A stretch of 64,000 nucleotides of DNA from CALFVT01 sp964513675 (GCA_964513675.1 CAZEOD010000008.1:9843-73842); one strand, 5' to 3'; positions 44,836 to 55,160 are shown, counted from the first letter of the stretch. Notes: generated by a model not told the origin, from the sequence alone. Translations and numbers: made by a program.

Positions 44836-47456
44836 ATAGCCGCCAAAGCCGCATCGGAATTTTCGGGCTGCGTGCCGCCCGCTTGCGCCATACCCGGCTT
44901 ACCACCGCCGCGTCCGCCAACTTTTTCCGCGCCGGCATTGACCAAAACAGCGGCCGAATAACGGTCTGTCAGATCATCGCTTACGGCAACAGCAACAGCG
45001 ACCTTACCGCCGTCCTTAGCAACAAATGCGACAATGCCGGAACCAATGGACGAGAGTTGATCGTTTAACATGCCGCGCAGATCTTTACCGGACACACCCT
45101 CAACAACGCGGCCGATAAATTGGACGCCGCCAATATCCTCAGCGCTCGCAGCGCCGCCGCTTCCGCCTCCAAGGGCCAGTTTCTTCTTCGCCTCAGAGAG
45201 TTCTTTTTCAAGCTTTTTACGCTCAGAAATAAGGGTTTCAACGCGCGCTGAAATATCTTCAGGTTTCGATTTCAGTTTATCAGCTATTGCGCGAGTAAAA
45301 CCAGCCTGGGTTTCAAGATATTGACGCGCAGCTTCGCCTGTGACGGCTTCAACACGGCGGATCCCCGCCGCAACCGCAGCTTCACCCGTAATCTTAAATA
45401 AAGATATATCTCCCGTACGCTCAACATGTGTCCCGCCGCAAAGCTCTACAGAATATTGTTTTGCAGCCCCGTCAACGGGATTCCCAAGGCCTAAGACGCG
45501 CACTTCATCACCATATTTCTCGCCAAATAACGCCATAGCGCCTGCGGCAATCGCATCATCTGGCGCCATAAGTTCAATTTTTGCGGAGGTGTTTTGCTGG
45601 ATAACGGCATTAACCTCATCTTCAACCAGAGCAAGTTCTTGCCGCGTAATCGCGCCGCCATGTGAAATATCAAACCGAATACGTTCGCCGTCAACCATTT
45701 GGCCCTTTTGCGTCACATGCTCACCCAAAACACGCCGCAAAGCTTCGTGCATAATATGGGTCGCAGAATGATTATGTTTCGTACGTTCACGATTAATCGG
45801 ATCAACCTTCAACTCTATTGCTTCGCTAATCATGGCCGGCGCATTTAAGGTGCCGATATGGATATGCAAATCACCCGCACGTTTTTGAACATCAGTCACG
45901 CGCATGACGCTACCGCCTGCAAAAATAATCTCGCCTTTATCACCAGCTTGGCCGCCGCTTTCCGCATAAAAAGGCGTAGCGTTCGTGAGGAGCATAACAT
46001 CACCGCTATCGGCCGTTTCCACACTGATTCCGTTTTGCACAAGCGCCGCAGATTTGCCGCGCAATGTTAAATCTGTATAGCCCATAAATTCGGTGGGGCC
46101 GTGCTTATCACGAAGCTCTTTCCATATCGCGTCAGTCCCCGCATCGCCTGATCCAGACCAATTGGCACGAGCCATTTCTTTTTGCTTTTCCATAGCGCTG
46201 TCAAAGCCGTCAATATCAACCGTCAAGCCTTTGGCCCGAACGGCATCTTGTGTTAAATCAAGCGGAAATCCATAAGTGTCATAGAGCTTAAATGCCGTCT
46301 CGCCGTTTAAGACATCACCCGTTTTAAGATATTTAACCGCTTCATCGAGTAAGACCGTGCCGCGTCCTAATGTGCGGCGAAAGCGCTCTTCTTCTTGCAA
46401 GAATGTCGCCTCTAACATGGCGCGACCTCGCTCAAGTTCCGGATAGGCCCCGCCCATTTCAGCAATCAAAGCGGGCACAAGGCGGTGCATTAATGGCTCT
46501 TTCGCGCCAAGTATATGTGCATGACGCATGGCGCGGCGCATGATACGGCGCAGGACATACCCCCGCCCATCATTCGCAGGGGAGACCCCGTCCGTCATCA
46601 AGAAAGAACAGGCCCGTAAATGATCGGCAATGACGCGGTGAGAAAACATCGCATCGCCTTCGGCTTTGGCGCTGGTTTCCTCAACGGATGCATTTATCAA
46701 GGCTTTAAACAGGTCAATATCGTAATTATTATGCTGACCTTGGAGGATCGCCGCAATACGCTCCAACCCCATTCCCGTATCAATTGACGGTTTGGGGAGC
46801 GGTTTCTCACTTCCGTCCGCAAAACGTTCGAACTGCATGAAAACAAGGTTCCAGATTTCAATAAATCGGTCGCCGTCTTCATCCGGACTCCCCGGAGGGC
46901 CGCCGGCAACATCAGAGCCATGATCGAAGAAAATCTCTGAACACGGCCCGCAAGGCCCTGTATCGCCCATTGACCAAAAATTATCTGAGGTCGAAATCCG
47001 GATAATTCTATCATCAGAGAATCCGGCAATTTTTTTCCAAAAATTAGCCGCCGCATCATCTGTATGATACACCGTGACAAGAAGCTTATCTCTCGGCAGA
47101 GCATATTCTCGCGTAATCAGGTTCCACGCATGTAAAATGGCTTCCTCTTTGAAGTAATCGCCAAAAGAGAAATTTCCGAGCATTTCAAAAAACGTATGAT
47201 GCCGCGCCGTGTAACCGACATTATCAAGATCATTATGTTTCCCGCCCGCACGTACACATTTTTGGGATGTCGCCGCCGTGGGAACAGGTGAAGATAGCTC
47301 CCCCGTGAAATAATCTTTAAATTGCACCATGCCCGCATTTGTAAACATAAGCGTGGGGTCATTATCAGGCACAAGCGGGCTTGATGCCATAACAGCATGA
47401 TTTTGCTGGCTAAAATAATCCAGAAATTGTTGTCGAATATCGCGCAAAAGAGCCAT
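44820..47456 (-). CDS. alaS: Alanine--tRNA ligase
   Basis: 878 residues, the usual length. The class II core has PLVPDNDPTLMFTNAGMVQFKDYF and CVRAGGKHNDLDNVG; the editing domain has the zinc motif HNHSATHIMHEALR and later CGGTHVERTGDI; the C-Ala domain has GGGGKPGMAQAGG-like RGGGKPGMAQAG. The start MALLRDIRQQFLDYF at 47456 is chosen over an open extension of 19 codons because all family members begin there. It lies downstream of recA on the same strand, with a perfect inverted repeat between. Confidence 0.97.
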   Translation of the reverse strand: MALLRDIRQQFLDYFSQQNHAVMASSPLVPDNDPTLMFTNAGMVQFKDYFTGELSSPVPTAATSQKCVRAGGKHNDLDNVGYTARHHTFFEMLGNFSFGDYFKEEAILHAWNLITREYALPRDKLLVTVYHTDDAAANFWKKIAGFSDDRIIRISTSDNFWSMGDTGPCGPCSEIFFDHGSDVAGGPPGSPDEDGDRFIEIWNLVFMQFERFADGSEKPLPKPSIDTGMGLERIAAILQGQHNNYDIDLFKALINASVEETSAKAEGDAMFSHRVIADHLRACSFLMTDGVSPANDGRGYVLRRIMRRAMRHAHILGAKEPLMHRLVPALIAEMGGAYPELERGRAMLEATFLQEEERFRRTLGRGTVLLDEAVKYLKTGDVLNGETAFKLYDTYGFPLDLTQDAVRAKGLTVDIDGFDSAMEKQKEMARANWSGSGDAGTDAIWKELRDKHGPTEFMGYTDLTLRGKSAALVQNGISVETADSGDVMLLTNATPFYAESGGQAGDKGEIIFAGGSVMRVTDVQKRAGDLHIHIGTLNAPAMISEAIELKVDPINRERTKHNHSATHIMHEALRRVLGEHVTQKGQMVDGERIRFDISHGGAITRQELALVEDEVNAVIQQNTSAKIELMAPDDAIAAGAMALFGEKYGDEVRVLGLGNPVDGAAKQYSVELCGGTHVERTGDISLFKITGEAAVAAGIRRVEAVTGEAARQYLETQAGFTRAIADKLKSKPEDISARVETLISERKKLEKELSEAKKKLALGGGSGGAASAEDIGGVQFIGRVVEGVSGKDLRGMLNDQLSSIGSGIVAFVAKDGGKVAVAVAVSDDLTDRYSAAVLVNAGAEKVGGRGGGKPGMAQAGGTQPENSDAALAAIKAAI

Positions 47457-47544
47457 AATAGAAGGTCCTATAGTTCCAGACCCTGATATAAGCAGAGCGC
47501 TCGGCTGTGCCAAGCGCTCATTTGGTTTCGATCTTTTAAATCGC

Positions 47545-47565
47545 GGTATAATCAGCCGTTATACC
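47545..47565. promoter_or_regulatory. Perfect inverted repeat GGTATAA-N7-TTATACC in the alaS upstream region
   Basis: Seven-base arms centred 99 bp upstream of the alaS start. The arms contain TATAAC/TATAAT-like hexamers on both strands, and TTGACA (minus strand) lies at 47576-47581. It may be an operator over the alaS -10 region or a weak recA 3' hairpin. Confidence 0.4.
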
Positions 47566-47590
47566 CGTCTTGTCATGTCAAAACTTAGAC

Positions 47591-48691
47591 TTAACTTGCA
47601 GACGCTGCGGACTCGTCATCTTTAAACTCGTCTTGTTCAGACTTCGGCATGAGCAATTCGTCTTCGATGAGGCCTTCATTCGCCCGAATACGGCGTTCAA
47701 CCGTTGCGGCTATATCAGGATTTTCCTTCAAGAAACGACGTACATTTTCACGGCCTTGTCCAATACGCTCATCCCCGTAAGAATACCAAGAACCTGATTT
47801 CTCAATAATCTCCGCTTTAACGCCCAGATCAATAAGCTCGCCCGTCTTAGAAATACCTTCACCATACATGATATCAAATTCCACTTGACGGAAGGGCGGT
47901 GCAACTTTGTTCTTAACAACTTTCACGCGGGTCTGGTTGCCGACAATTTCATCGCGGTTTTTAATGGCGCCAATTCGGCGGATATCAAGACGAACAGATG
48001 AATAGAATTTCAGCGCGTTCCCGCCCGTTGTTGTTTCAGGCGACCCATACATTACGCCAATCTTCATCCGAATTTGATTAATAAAGATCACCATACAGCC
48101 AGACTTTGAAATAGAGCCTGTAAGTTTTCGCAGGGCTTGGCTCATAAGGCGAGCCTGTAGTCCTGGGAGGCTATCTCCCATGTCACCTTCGAGTTCCGCG
48201 CGCGGCGTGAGCGCCGCAACAGAGTCAATAACAAGAACATCGACCGCGCCGGACCGAACCAATGTATCCGCAATCTCAAGACCTTGTTCACCTGTGTCGG
48301 GCTGAGCGACTAAAAGCTCTGAGACATCAACACCAAGTTTGCCCGCATAAACAGGGTCAAGCGCATGTTCTGCATCAACAAATGCCGCAACGCCGCCGGC
48401 CTTTTGAACTTCTGCTACAACATGTAGGGATAATGTTGTCTTACCAGAACTTTCGGGGCCATAAATTTCAATAACGCGGCCTTTAGGAAGCCCGCCTATG
48501 CCCAAAGCAATATCAAGCCCAAGGGAACCTGTTGAAATCGCTTCAACATCCATTGTTGCTTTTTGCCCAAGCTTCATCACAGAGCCTTTTCCAAAGGCCC
48601 GGTCAATTTGACTAAGGGCGGCATCAAGGGCCGCAGACTTATCTGAGTTCACTGGAGATCTCACTAACTTTAAACTATTCTTCTTTGCCAT
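47591..48691 (-). CDS. recA: Recombinase A
   Basis: 366 residues from ATG 48691. ALDAALSQIDRAFGKGSVMKLG, Walker A GPESSGKTT, and the L2 region TGGNALKFYSSVRLDIRR are canonical; the acidic tail ends in EFKDDESAAS. It forms filaments for homologous recombination and stimulates LexA self-cleavage. An open frame of 41 codons upstream is ignored as it crosses the promoter and SOS box. Alphaproteobacterial LexA control is supported by the GAAC-N7-GAAC box upstream. Confidence 0.97.
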   Translation of the reverse strand: MAKKNSLKLVRSPVNSDKSAALDAALSQIDRAFGKGSVMKLGQKATMDVEAISTGSLGLDIALGIGGLPKGRVIEIYGPESSGKTTLSLHVVAEVQKAGGVAAFVDAEHALDPVYAGKLGVDVSELLVAQPDTGEQGLEIADTLVRSGAVDVLVIDSVAALTPRAELEGDMGDSLPGLQARLMSQALRKLTGSISKSGCMVIFINQIRMKIGVMYGSPETTTGGNALKFYSSVRLDIRRIGAIKNRDEIVGNQTRVKVVKNKVAPPFRQVEFDIMYGEGISKTGELIDLGVKAEIIEKSGSWYSYGDERIGQGRENVRRFLKENPDIAATVERRIRANEGLIEDELLMPKSEQDEFKDDESAASAS

Positions 48692-48771
48692 GTTTCTATC
48701 TCGCATAGCGCTACCGGAGCCCCTCGGCAAGCGTGTGAATGTAACGGCTTTAAATGGACTGCCGTAATAAG

Positions 48772-48823
48772 TTTGTACCTTATTTGTTCCGCTCGCGCAA
48801 GAAAAAAAGAACAAAATCAGAAC
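48772..48823 (-). promoter_or_regulatory. recA promoter with LexA (SOS) box
   Basis: Minus-strand -35 TTGCGC (48795-48800) and -10 TACAAA (48772-48777), 17 bp apart. GAAC-AAAATCA-GAAC (48809-48823; GTTC-N7-GTTC on the other strand) is the alphaproteobacterial LexA-binding site and lies just upstream of the -35. Confidence 0.8.
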
Positions 48824-48841
48824 GGCAAATGTTTTCCTTTA

Positions 48842-51319
48842 TTAAACAACGCTTTCGCCGATTTGTTCCTTCACTTTTTCGGCTAATTCCTTAAGACCAA
48901 AAGGCTTGGGCAAAAAGCTAACATCGGGATGTTCAGCTAAAAGCTCAGAGAAATCTTCTTGCGCATAACCCGATATAAATATGATTCGCGCATCGCCCAG
49001 CGCCTCTTTTCCGCGCTTCAACAATGTTGGCCCATCCATACCCGGCATGACAACATCGGAAATCATCAGATCAAAAGAAATCTCATCATCTTCTAATATC
49101 TCCAAGGCCTCTTCCCCGTCGCCCGCCTCTACAACATTATAACCGCGCTTACGCAACGTGCGCGCGGCCATGAGGCGAACATCATCCTCATCTTCAACAA
49201 AAAGAATATGACCCTGCCCCGCCAGATCAGCCGGCGCGCGGGTCTCATTAAATTTGGGCATCAGGACAGCGGCCTCTGCGGCTGCGCGCGCATCTTCTTC
49301 ACTCACCTGCGGGAAATAAAGATGGAAACTTGTCCCGACCCCAAGTGTGCTTTCAACCGTCAAATGCCCCCCTGATTGCTGAACAATGCCGTAAACGGTC
49401 GCAAGACCAAGCCCTGTGCCCTTGCCTTGCTCTTTGGTTGTAAAGAAAGGCTCAAATATTTTTTCAAGGATATGCGGCGGAATACCCGACCCTGTATCAG
49501 AGACGCTAATCACCGCAAGATTATCAGACGCCAAGCCGGCAAGGCTTTGCTTCAAATTCATATCGTCGATAGCTTCTATTTTTAAGGCGCGCGTTTCAAT
49601 CGTTATCTCCCCGCCGCCCTGTTCGGCCATGGCATCACGGGCATTCACACATAGGTTCATAAGAACCGTTTCAAGCTGGCTCTTATCGGCCATAATATCT
49701 GGTACGCCGCGGCCAAAAACGATATCCAGTTTCACGCGCTCCACCATCACTTGCCGCAGGACAATCATGATATCAGAGAGCGCTTCCCCAAGATCTAAAA
49801 CCTCGGGCCGTAAGGTTTGCTGACGCGAAAAGGCCAAGAGTTTTTTCACCAGCGACGCCGCACGGTTGATCGTAGAATTAATGCTTTGCAGATCGGCATA
49901 AGACGGATCGCCGATAGGGTGCCGCCCTAAAAGGTCATCAGCACTTAACCGCATCGCTTGGAGCAGATTATTAAAATCATGCGCTACACCAGCGGCTAAT
50001 TGTCCAATGGCCTGCATTTTCTGCGATTGCGATAATTGCGTTTCCAAAGACCGCTGAGCCGAAATATCAATAATATAGAGCTGCGCCCCGCCGTTAAGCT
50101 CATGATTAGGCGCCATATAAACACTAACAGGCGTTTCAGCCGCGTTATTAAGCCGTGTTTCTACGGGCTGGGTCATATCCTCCGCGCCGCTAAGATGAAA
50201 CAACCGAGATATAGGGCTGCCGCGATCGGGTGAGCTGCCGAATATCTGGCGAAACGCGCTATTGGCCTGAATGAGCGTGGCCGTTTTTAAGTCATCACTA
50301 TCGACTTCAATCACCGCCATAGGGGAGCTCATATGGCTATGCCCCCCGCCTAATGATGCAATGGCGCCCACCGCAGCACCTTGCGCTATTTGCGTTTGGA
50401 TATTGGAGTGACCATGTAGCGCCGCCACAGCGATCAAGCGTCCATCGGCAAATGTGACCCAATTCGCATTAAATACAACCGGCACGTTAACGCCCGTGAC
50501 TGTCTTAAGCTTGGCCTCACCGCGAATTTTACGGCCTGACTGCGGCGTCGCAGCAAAAAACACATCATCGGATTCCAAAACATCCGTGAGTACTTTATCC
50601 GCCACATCCTCATCCCCTATCCAAGCTTGCAAGGCTTGGTTCATCGCCAATATGCCGCCGTCAGGAGTAACGCTCATCATGCCGATCGGCGCCGCATCAA
50701 ATAAAGGAGATTGACTTTCAAAAACTGGAATATCAATAATTTCCCACAGCTTCGCACCGTCTAATCCGCTAACCCTGAGCTGAAACGGGATCAGCAATCC
50801 ATCTTGGGCTTCACGAAAAAAATCGGCCGTTTCTGCGGCGGCATCCGCCCGCAGATTATGCAGCCGATATAGGGCTTGCTTGTCTTCATTCGTATTAATT
50901 TTAACAAGCGCGTCAATCGGCGGGACGATTTCAGTTTGAAGGGCCTCATTAAATTGCGACACGCCAAAGAGTTTAAGATAGCTTTTATTCGCAGCAAAAG
51001 GGCGCTCACCCTCGGTGATGACAAAGGGGACGCTATGCTCGGCAAAGATAGCATCAACATAGCTATTGGATTTATTCTCAGCCGCACGAGCCGATAAATT
51101 TAAAGCCCCCGCCGCCAACATAATCGCCAGAATAAACGCGCCTGTTACCAAGGCCCACCCCGCTGCATCCAAGCTGTTTCGCGATAAAAAGGCAAGGCTT
51201 ACGAGACCGAGTGTAATGCAAAAAATCAGCGCGAGCAAAACCCACACTTCCACAGGTAATCGCCGCACCGTTTTACGCGGCACTGCATCGGCAGATATGT
51301 AAAGTCCAGACGGGTCCAT
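48842..51319 (-). CDS. cckA: Cell-cycle hybrid histidine kinase CckA
   Basis: 825 residues from ATG 51319 (AAGGA before it); a GTG at 51346 is less likely. Two membrane helices at about 29-49 and 56-76 precede PAS domains, HisKA with GQLAAGVAHDFNNLLQAM, a HATPase (LMNLCVNARDAM, DTGSGIP, GKGTGLGLATVYGI) and a receiver (ILFVEDEDDVR, SDVVMPGMDG, KPFGLKEL). In Caulobacter CckA controls CtrA via ChpT. It is expected to be essential here. It diverges from a DUF885 gene, with a GATTC site at 51364. Confidence 0.95.
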   Translation of the reverse strand: MDPSGLYISADAVPRKTVRRLPVEVWVLLALIFCITLGLVSLAFLSRNSLDAAGWALVTGAFILAIMLAAGALNLSARAAENKSNSYVDAIFAEHSVPFVITEGERPFAANKSYLKLFGVSQFNEALQTEIVPPIDALVKINTNEDKQALYRLHNLRADAAAETADFFREAQDGLLIPFQLRVSGLDGAKLWEIIDIPVFESQSPLFDAAPIGMMSVTPDGGILAMNQALQAWIGDEDVADKVLTDVLESDDVFFAATPQSGRKIRGEAKLKTVTGVNVPVVFNANWVTFADGRLIAVAALHGHSNIQTQIAQGAAVGAIASLGGGHSHMSSPMAVIEVDSDDLKTATLIQANSAFRQIFGSSPDRGSPISRLFHLSGAEDMTQPVETRLNNAAETPVSVYMAPNHELNGGAQLYIIDISAQRSLETQLSQSQKMQAIGQLAAGVAHDFNNLLQAMRLSADDLLGRHPIGDPSYADLQSINSTINRAASLVKKLLAFSRQQTLRPEVLDLGEALSDIMIVLRQVMVERVKLDIVFGRGVPDIMADKSQLETVLMNLCVNARDAMAEQGGGEITIETRALKIEAIDDMNLKQSLAGLASDNLAVISVSDTGSGIPPHILEKIFEPFFTTKEQGKGTGLGLATVYGIVQQSGGHLTVESTLGVGTSFHLYFPQVSEEDARAAAEAAVLMPKFNETRAPADLAGQGHILFVEDEDDVRLMAARTLRKRGYNVVEAGDGEEALEILEDDEISFDLMISDVVMPGMDGPTLLKRGKEALGDARIIFISGYAQEDFSELLAEHPDVSFLPKPFGLKELAEKVKEQIGESVV

Positions 51320-51445
51320 GACATCCTTCAAATTAGCTTTTATCACAACTAGGCTGCTTCGATGATTCTGTCTATTTCCAATTCATAGATTTGATTTGTC
51401 CCGCTAGAAATTCTGCTTATAAGAGATGAAAATAAGGTCTTATGG

Positions 51446-53275
51446 ATGACACGATATTTTTCTGCTTTTGCTCTCACCGCAGTCTTACTGGCCGCGCCGA
51501 TTAGCTGCGCTCCACCCACTAAGAGCAGCCTGTCTCAAGCCGAATATGTCGAGCGCGAAAGCCGCGCACTTAATGGCTGGTTTGACGACCGCTTTGATGA
51601 TGAACTGGCGCGCTCCCCAATGTCGCAAACAAGCTATGGGGACAACAGCTCCCTTAGCCGCCTAGATGATGTATCCCAGCAAAGCCTTGACGAAGAAGCC
51701 GCTTTACTTCGCGGTTGGCGGCAGGATTTAACCTCGACTTTTGATTTAGACCGCCTTGATGAACAAACGCGGCTTTCATATGAGCTTTTTCTATTTGATA
51801 CGGATGACAGGCTCGCTGAATATGATTTTGCCGATCATGATTATGTGTTTCAACATATGTCTGGCCCGCATAGTAACCTGCCGTCTTTTTTAATTAACAT
51901 TCACCCCATTAGCACAATAGCTGAAGCAGAAGGCTATATTGCGCGGCTGGGCGCAGCCCAGAGCTTTCTCGGCCAATATGAAGCCCGCGCGGAGGCACAA
52001 GCCGCAAAAGGGATATTACTCCCACGCTTTGTCTACCCAAAACTAATAGAGTCCGCGCAGAATATCATTACGGGCAGGCCATTTGACGGCGAAACTGACA
52101 GTCCGCTTCTGGGGCATTTTAAAGACAAAGTCGATGCGCTGGATGTTGGTGAGCTTGAGAAAACCCGGCTCGTTAATGACGCGGCGCGCGCTATCTCGGA
52201 TTATGTCGGCCCCGCATATAATAATTTAATCGCGATGTTTCGCCGTCATGAAGGGCTAAGCGATGATCGAGACGGCGTTTGGAAGCTGCCGCGCGGGGCC
52301 AATTATTATCAATCACGCCTCAACCATTACACAACCACAGACCTTACGGCTGATGAAATTCATAATATCGGCCTAAATGAAGTCGCGCGTATCCAAGATC
52401 AAATGCGCGAGATCATGACGCAAATCGGCTATGAGGGCAGCCTTAAAGAGTTTTTCACCTTTCTTCGCACAGACCCGCAATTTACCTATGCTAATGATGA
52501 CGCTGGCCGTGCGCGCTATATCGAAGAGGCGAGCGGCTATATTGACGATATGCGCGAAGAGCTTGATCGTCTTTTTATAACGAAACCCAAAGCCGATATT
52601 GTCGTTAAGCGCGTCGAGCCTTTTCGCGAAGCCTCGGCCTTTGGTGCATTTTATAATCAACCCGCGCTGGATGGCTCGCGACCCGGTACATATTATATTA
52701 ATCTAAAAGATATGTCAGAGCTTCCCATCTATCAGATGCAGGCCTTGGCCTATCATGAAGGGATTCCCGGTCATCATATGCAAATTGCGATTGGGATGGA
52801 GCTAAAAGGATTGCCTAAATTTCGAACGCTTGGCGGGCATACCCCCTATATCGAAGGCTGGGCGCTTTACGCCGAAAGCGTTCCCGCCGATTTAGGGCTT
52901 TATACCGACCCCTATCAGGATTTTGGTCGCCTCTCGATGGAAATTTTTCGCGCAGTAAGACTGGTAGTTGATACGGCTATACATTCAAAGAAATGGACCC
53001 GAGAACAGGCTGTGCAATATTTTCTGGATAATTCGGCCAATTCAGAAGGCGATATTCGGGCCGAAATTGACCGCTATATTGTCTGGCCAGGTCAAGCCAC
53101 GGCGTATAAAATCGGTATGATTAAAATAACCGAGCTTAGACTCCGTGCCGAGACTGAACTGGGTGATGATTTTGACATTACCGAGTTTCATGACGTCATA
53201 CTCGCTAATGGCTCCGTGCCCTTGTCGATTTTAGATAGAATTATAAATAATTGGATTCAAACAAAAAAGAGGTAA
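51446..53275 (+). CDS. DUF885 family lipoprotein, probable metalloprotease (copy 1)
   Basis: 609 residues with a signal sequence (lipobox-like PISC). The family motif LAYHEGIPGHHMQIA (HExxHH-like, about residues 437-451) and the downstream EGWALYAE supply likely zinc ligands, as in the M3/M32-like gluzincin group. The rest is helical. Substrate unknown; it probably trims peptides in the envelope. A paralogue follows after 4 bp. Confidence 0.92.
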   Translation: MTRYFSAFALTAVLLAAPISCAPPTKSSLSQAEYVERESRALNGWFDDRFDDELARSPMSQTSYGDNSSLSRLDDVSQQSLDEEAALLRGWRQDLTSTFDLDRLDEQTRLSYELFLFDTDDRLAEYDFADHDYVFQHMSGPHSNLPSFLINIHPISTIAEAEGYIARLGAAQSFLGQYEARAEAQAAKGILLPRFVYPKLIESAQNIITGRPFDGETDSPLLGHFKDKVDALDVGELEKTRLVNDAARAISDYVGPAYNNLIAMFRRHEGLSDDRDGVWKLPRGANYYQSRLNHYTTTDLTADEIHNIGLNEVARIQDQMREIMTQIGYEGSLKEFFTFLRTDPQFTYANDDAGRARYIEEASGYIDDMREELDRLFITKPKADIVVKRVEPFREASAFGAFYNQPALDGSRPGTYYINLKDMSELPIYQMQALAYHEGIPGHHMQIAIGMELKGLPKFRTLGGHTPYIEGWALYAESVPADLGLYTDPYQDFGRLSMEIFRAVRLVVDTAIHSKKWTREQAVQYFLDNSANSEGDIRAEIDRYIVWPGQATAYKIGMIKITELRLRAETELGDDFDITEFHDVILANGSVPLSILDRIINNWIQTKKR

Positions 53276-53279
53276 TTTC

Positions 53280-55124
53280 ATGCGCAAAACACTCCTAATT
53301 TCAGCCGCGCTCTTAGCGCTCACAGCCTGCGCCCCGTCTAATAAGGCTGAGATCAAAACCGAGATAGCCGATCAAATATCAACGTCAACTCCAGCAAGCG
53401 AGTCGACACAGGCCCAAATGAACGCATGGCTAGAGAGCGAATTTGAAAAAAACATTCGCCATTACCCTCAAGTCCTCGCGCAATTTGGTATCAAAGAGCG
53501 CGCGGATGAATGGAACGATCCCAGCCGTGCCTTTGAACTTGAACGGCTTGAAGACACCCGCGCCGCCCTTGCCGAGTTTAAAGAAAGCTTCAAACGCAGC
53601 GAATTAAGTGAAGACGGCAAGCTATCTTACGACCTTTACGTTAAAAATGCCGAGGATGAGCTTGAGCGCGATAGCTGGCATGATTATGGTTATGTCTTCA
53701 ATCAAATGCGCGGTGCGCAATCTGGTATTCCCACTTTTTTAATTAACTTCCACCGTATTGATAATATTGAGGATGCAAATAATTATATAACCCGCCTCGA
53801 AAAGCTCGGCGGCCACATGGGCGCTATCATTGCTAATTCAGAAAAAGCGGCAAAAAAAGGCATTATGGCCCCAAAATTCGTTTATAATCATGTCATTCGT
53901 GATGCGAATAATATTCTGTCAGGGGCCCCGATGGAGGACACAGAAGATCTAAATGTACTCATGAAAGACTTCCGCGATAAAATTGAAAAAATTGACCTCA
54001 ATCCGGCGCAAAAAGAAGACTTATACTCCCGCGCCATCACCGCCTTGCTGACGTCGGTAAAGCCAGCATATGAGGATATCATTGCGACGGCTGAGGATCA
54101 TCAATCGCGGACGACAACGGATGACGGGGCGTGGAAACTACCCGACGGCGGAGCCTATTACGCCTCTCGCCTGAAGCAAATGACCACAACAGATATGAGC
54201 GCCGACGCCATTCATGAGCTAGGCCTGTCAGAGGTCGCCCGTATTCACAGTGAAATGCGTGCAATTATGAAACAGGTCGAGTTTGACGGCGAGTTGCAAG
54301 ACTTTTTCGAATATTTGAAAACGGAACCGCGTTTTACTTATCCCGATACGGCTGAAGGCCGCAACGATTATCTGACCGATGCGACAGCTCTGATTGATAT
54401 AATGAAAACGCGGCTTGATGATGTTTTCCTGCGCAAGCCGCAAGCCGATCTTGAAGTCCGCCGCGTTGAAGCCTTTCGGGAACAATCTGCCGGCAAAGCT
54501 TTTTACAATCGCCCCGCCACAGATGGCTCTCGCCCCGGGGTCTATTACGCCAATCTATATAATATAAGCGATATGCCGACCTATCAGATGGAAGCCCTTG
54601 CCTATCATGAAGGTATTCCGGGACATCATATGCAAATCGCTATATCGCAAGAGTTGGCTGATATTCCGAAGTTTCGTAAATATGGCGGTTATACGGCCTA
54701 TTCCGAAGGGTGGGGTCTTTATTCAGAATATCTGCCAAAGGAAATGGGCTTTTACACAGATCCCTATTCAGACTTTGGACGCCTTGCCATGGAAATTTGG
54801 CGCGCAGCCCGCCTCGTTGTCGACACAGGGCTTCACCATAAGAAGTGGACGCGCGAAGAGGCGATCCAATATCTTTTGGATAACACGCCCAACCCCGAAG
54901 GCGACTGCATCAAAGCCATCGAGCGTTATATCGTGATGCCGGGACAAGCCACGGCTTATAAAATTGGGATGTTAAAGATTCTTGAGATGCGAGAAAAAGC
55001 TGTCACAGAACTCGGTGATAAATTCGATATTCGAGAATTTCACGATGTTTTCTTAGAGACTGGCCCCGTGCCGCTAAATGTGTTTGAGCGCCGCGTAAAT
55101 GACTGGATTGCCAAAAAAACGTAA
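53280..55124 (+). CDS. DUF885 family lipoprotein, probable metalloprotease (copy 2)
   Basis: 614 residues with a clear lipobox (LTAC). It has the same LAYHEGIPGHHMQIA and SEGWGLYSE motifs, and is closely similar to copy 1 along its C-terminal half (TDPY-DFGRL-MEI-RA-RLVVDT; KWTRE-A-QY-LDN; PGQATAYKIGM), so it arose by tandem duplication. The N-terminal third is more diverged. Both copies share a transcript ending at the 55161 terminator. Confidence 0.92.
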   Translation: MRKTLLISAALLALTACAPSNKAEIKTEIADQISTSTPASESTQAQMNAWLESEFEKNIRHYPQVLAQFGIKERADEWNDPSRAFELERLEDTRAALAEFKESFKRSELSEDGKLSYDLYVKNAEDELERDSWHDYGYVFNQMRGAQSGIPTFLINFHRIDNIEDANNYITRLEKLGGHMGAIIANSEKAAKKGIMAPKFVYNHVIRDANNILSGAPMEDTEDLNVLMKDFRDKIEKIDLNPAQKEDLYSRAITALLTSVKPAYEDIIATAEDHQSRTTTDDGAWKLPDGGAYYASRLKQMTTTDMSADAIHELGLSEVARIHSEMRAIMKQVEFDGELQDFFEYLKTEPRFTYPDTAEGRNDYLTDATALIDIMKTRLDDVFLRKPQADLEVRRVEAFREQSAGKAFYNRPATDGSRPGVYYANLYNISDMPTYQMEALAYHEGIPGHHMQIAISQELADIPKFRKYGGYTAYSEGWGLYSEYLPKEMGFYTDPYSDFGRLAMEIWRAARLVVDTGLHHKKWTREEAIQYLLDNTPNPEGDCIKAIERYIVMPGQATAYKIGMLKILEMREKAVTELGDKFDIREFHDVFLETGPVPLNVFERRVNDWIAKKT

Positions 55125-55160
55125 GTCAGAGCCTAAGAGGCTATCAAGTAGCATATAAAA

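Noticed and set aside
48692..48814. N-terminal extension of recA by 41 residues
   Set aside because: The open frame runs through the promoter toward the LexA box and is not part of known RecA proteins.
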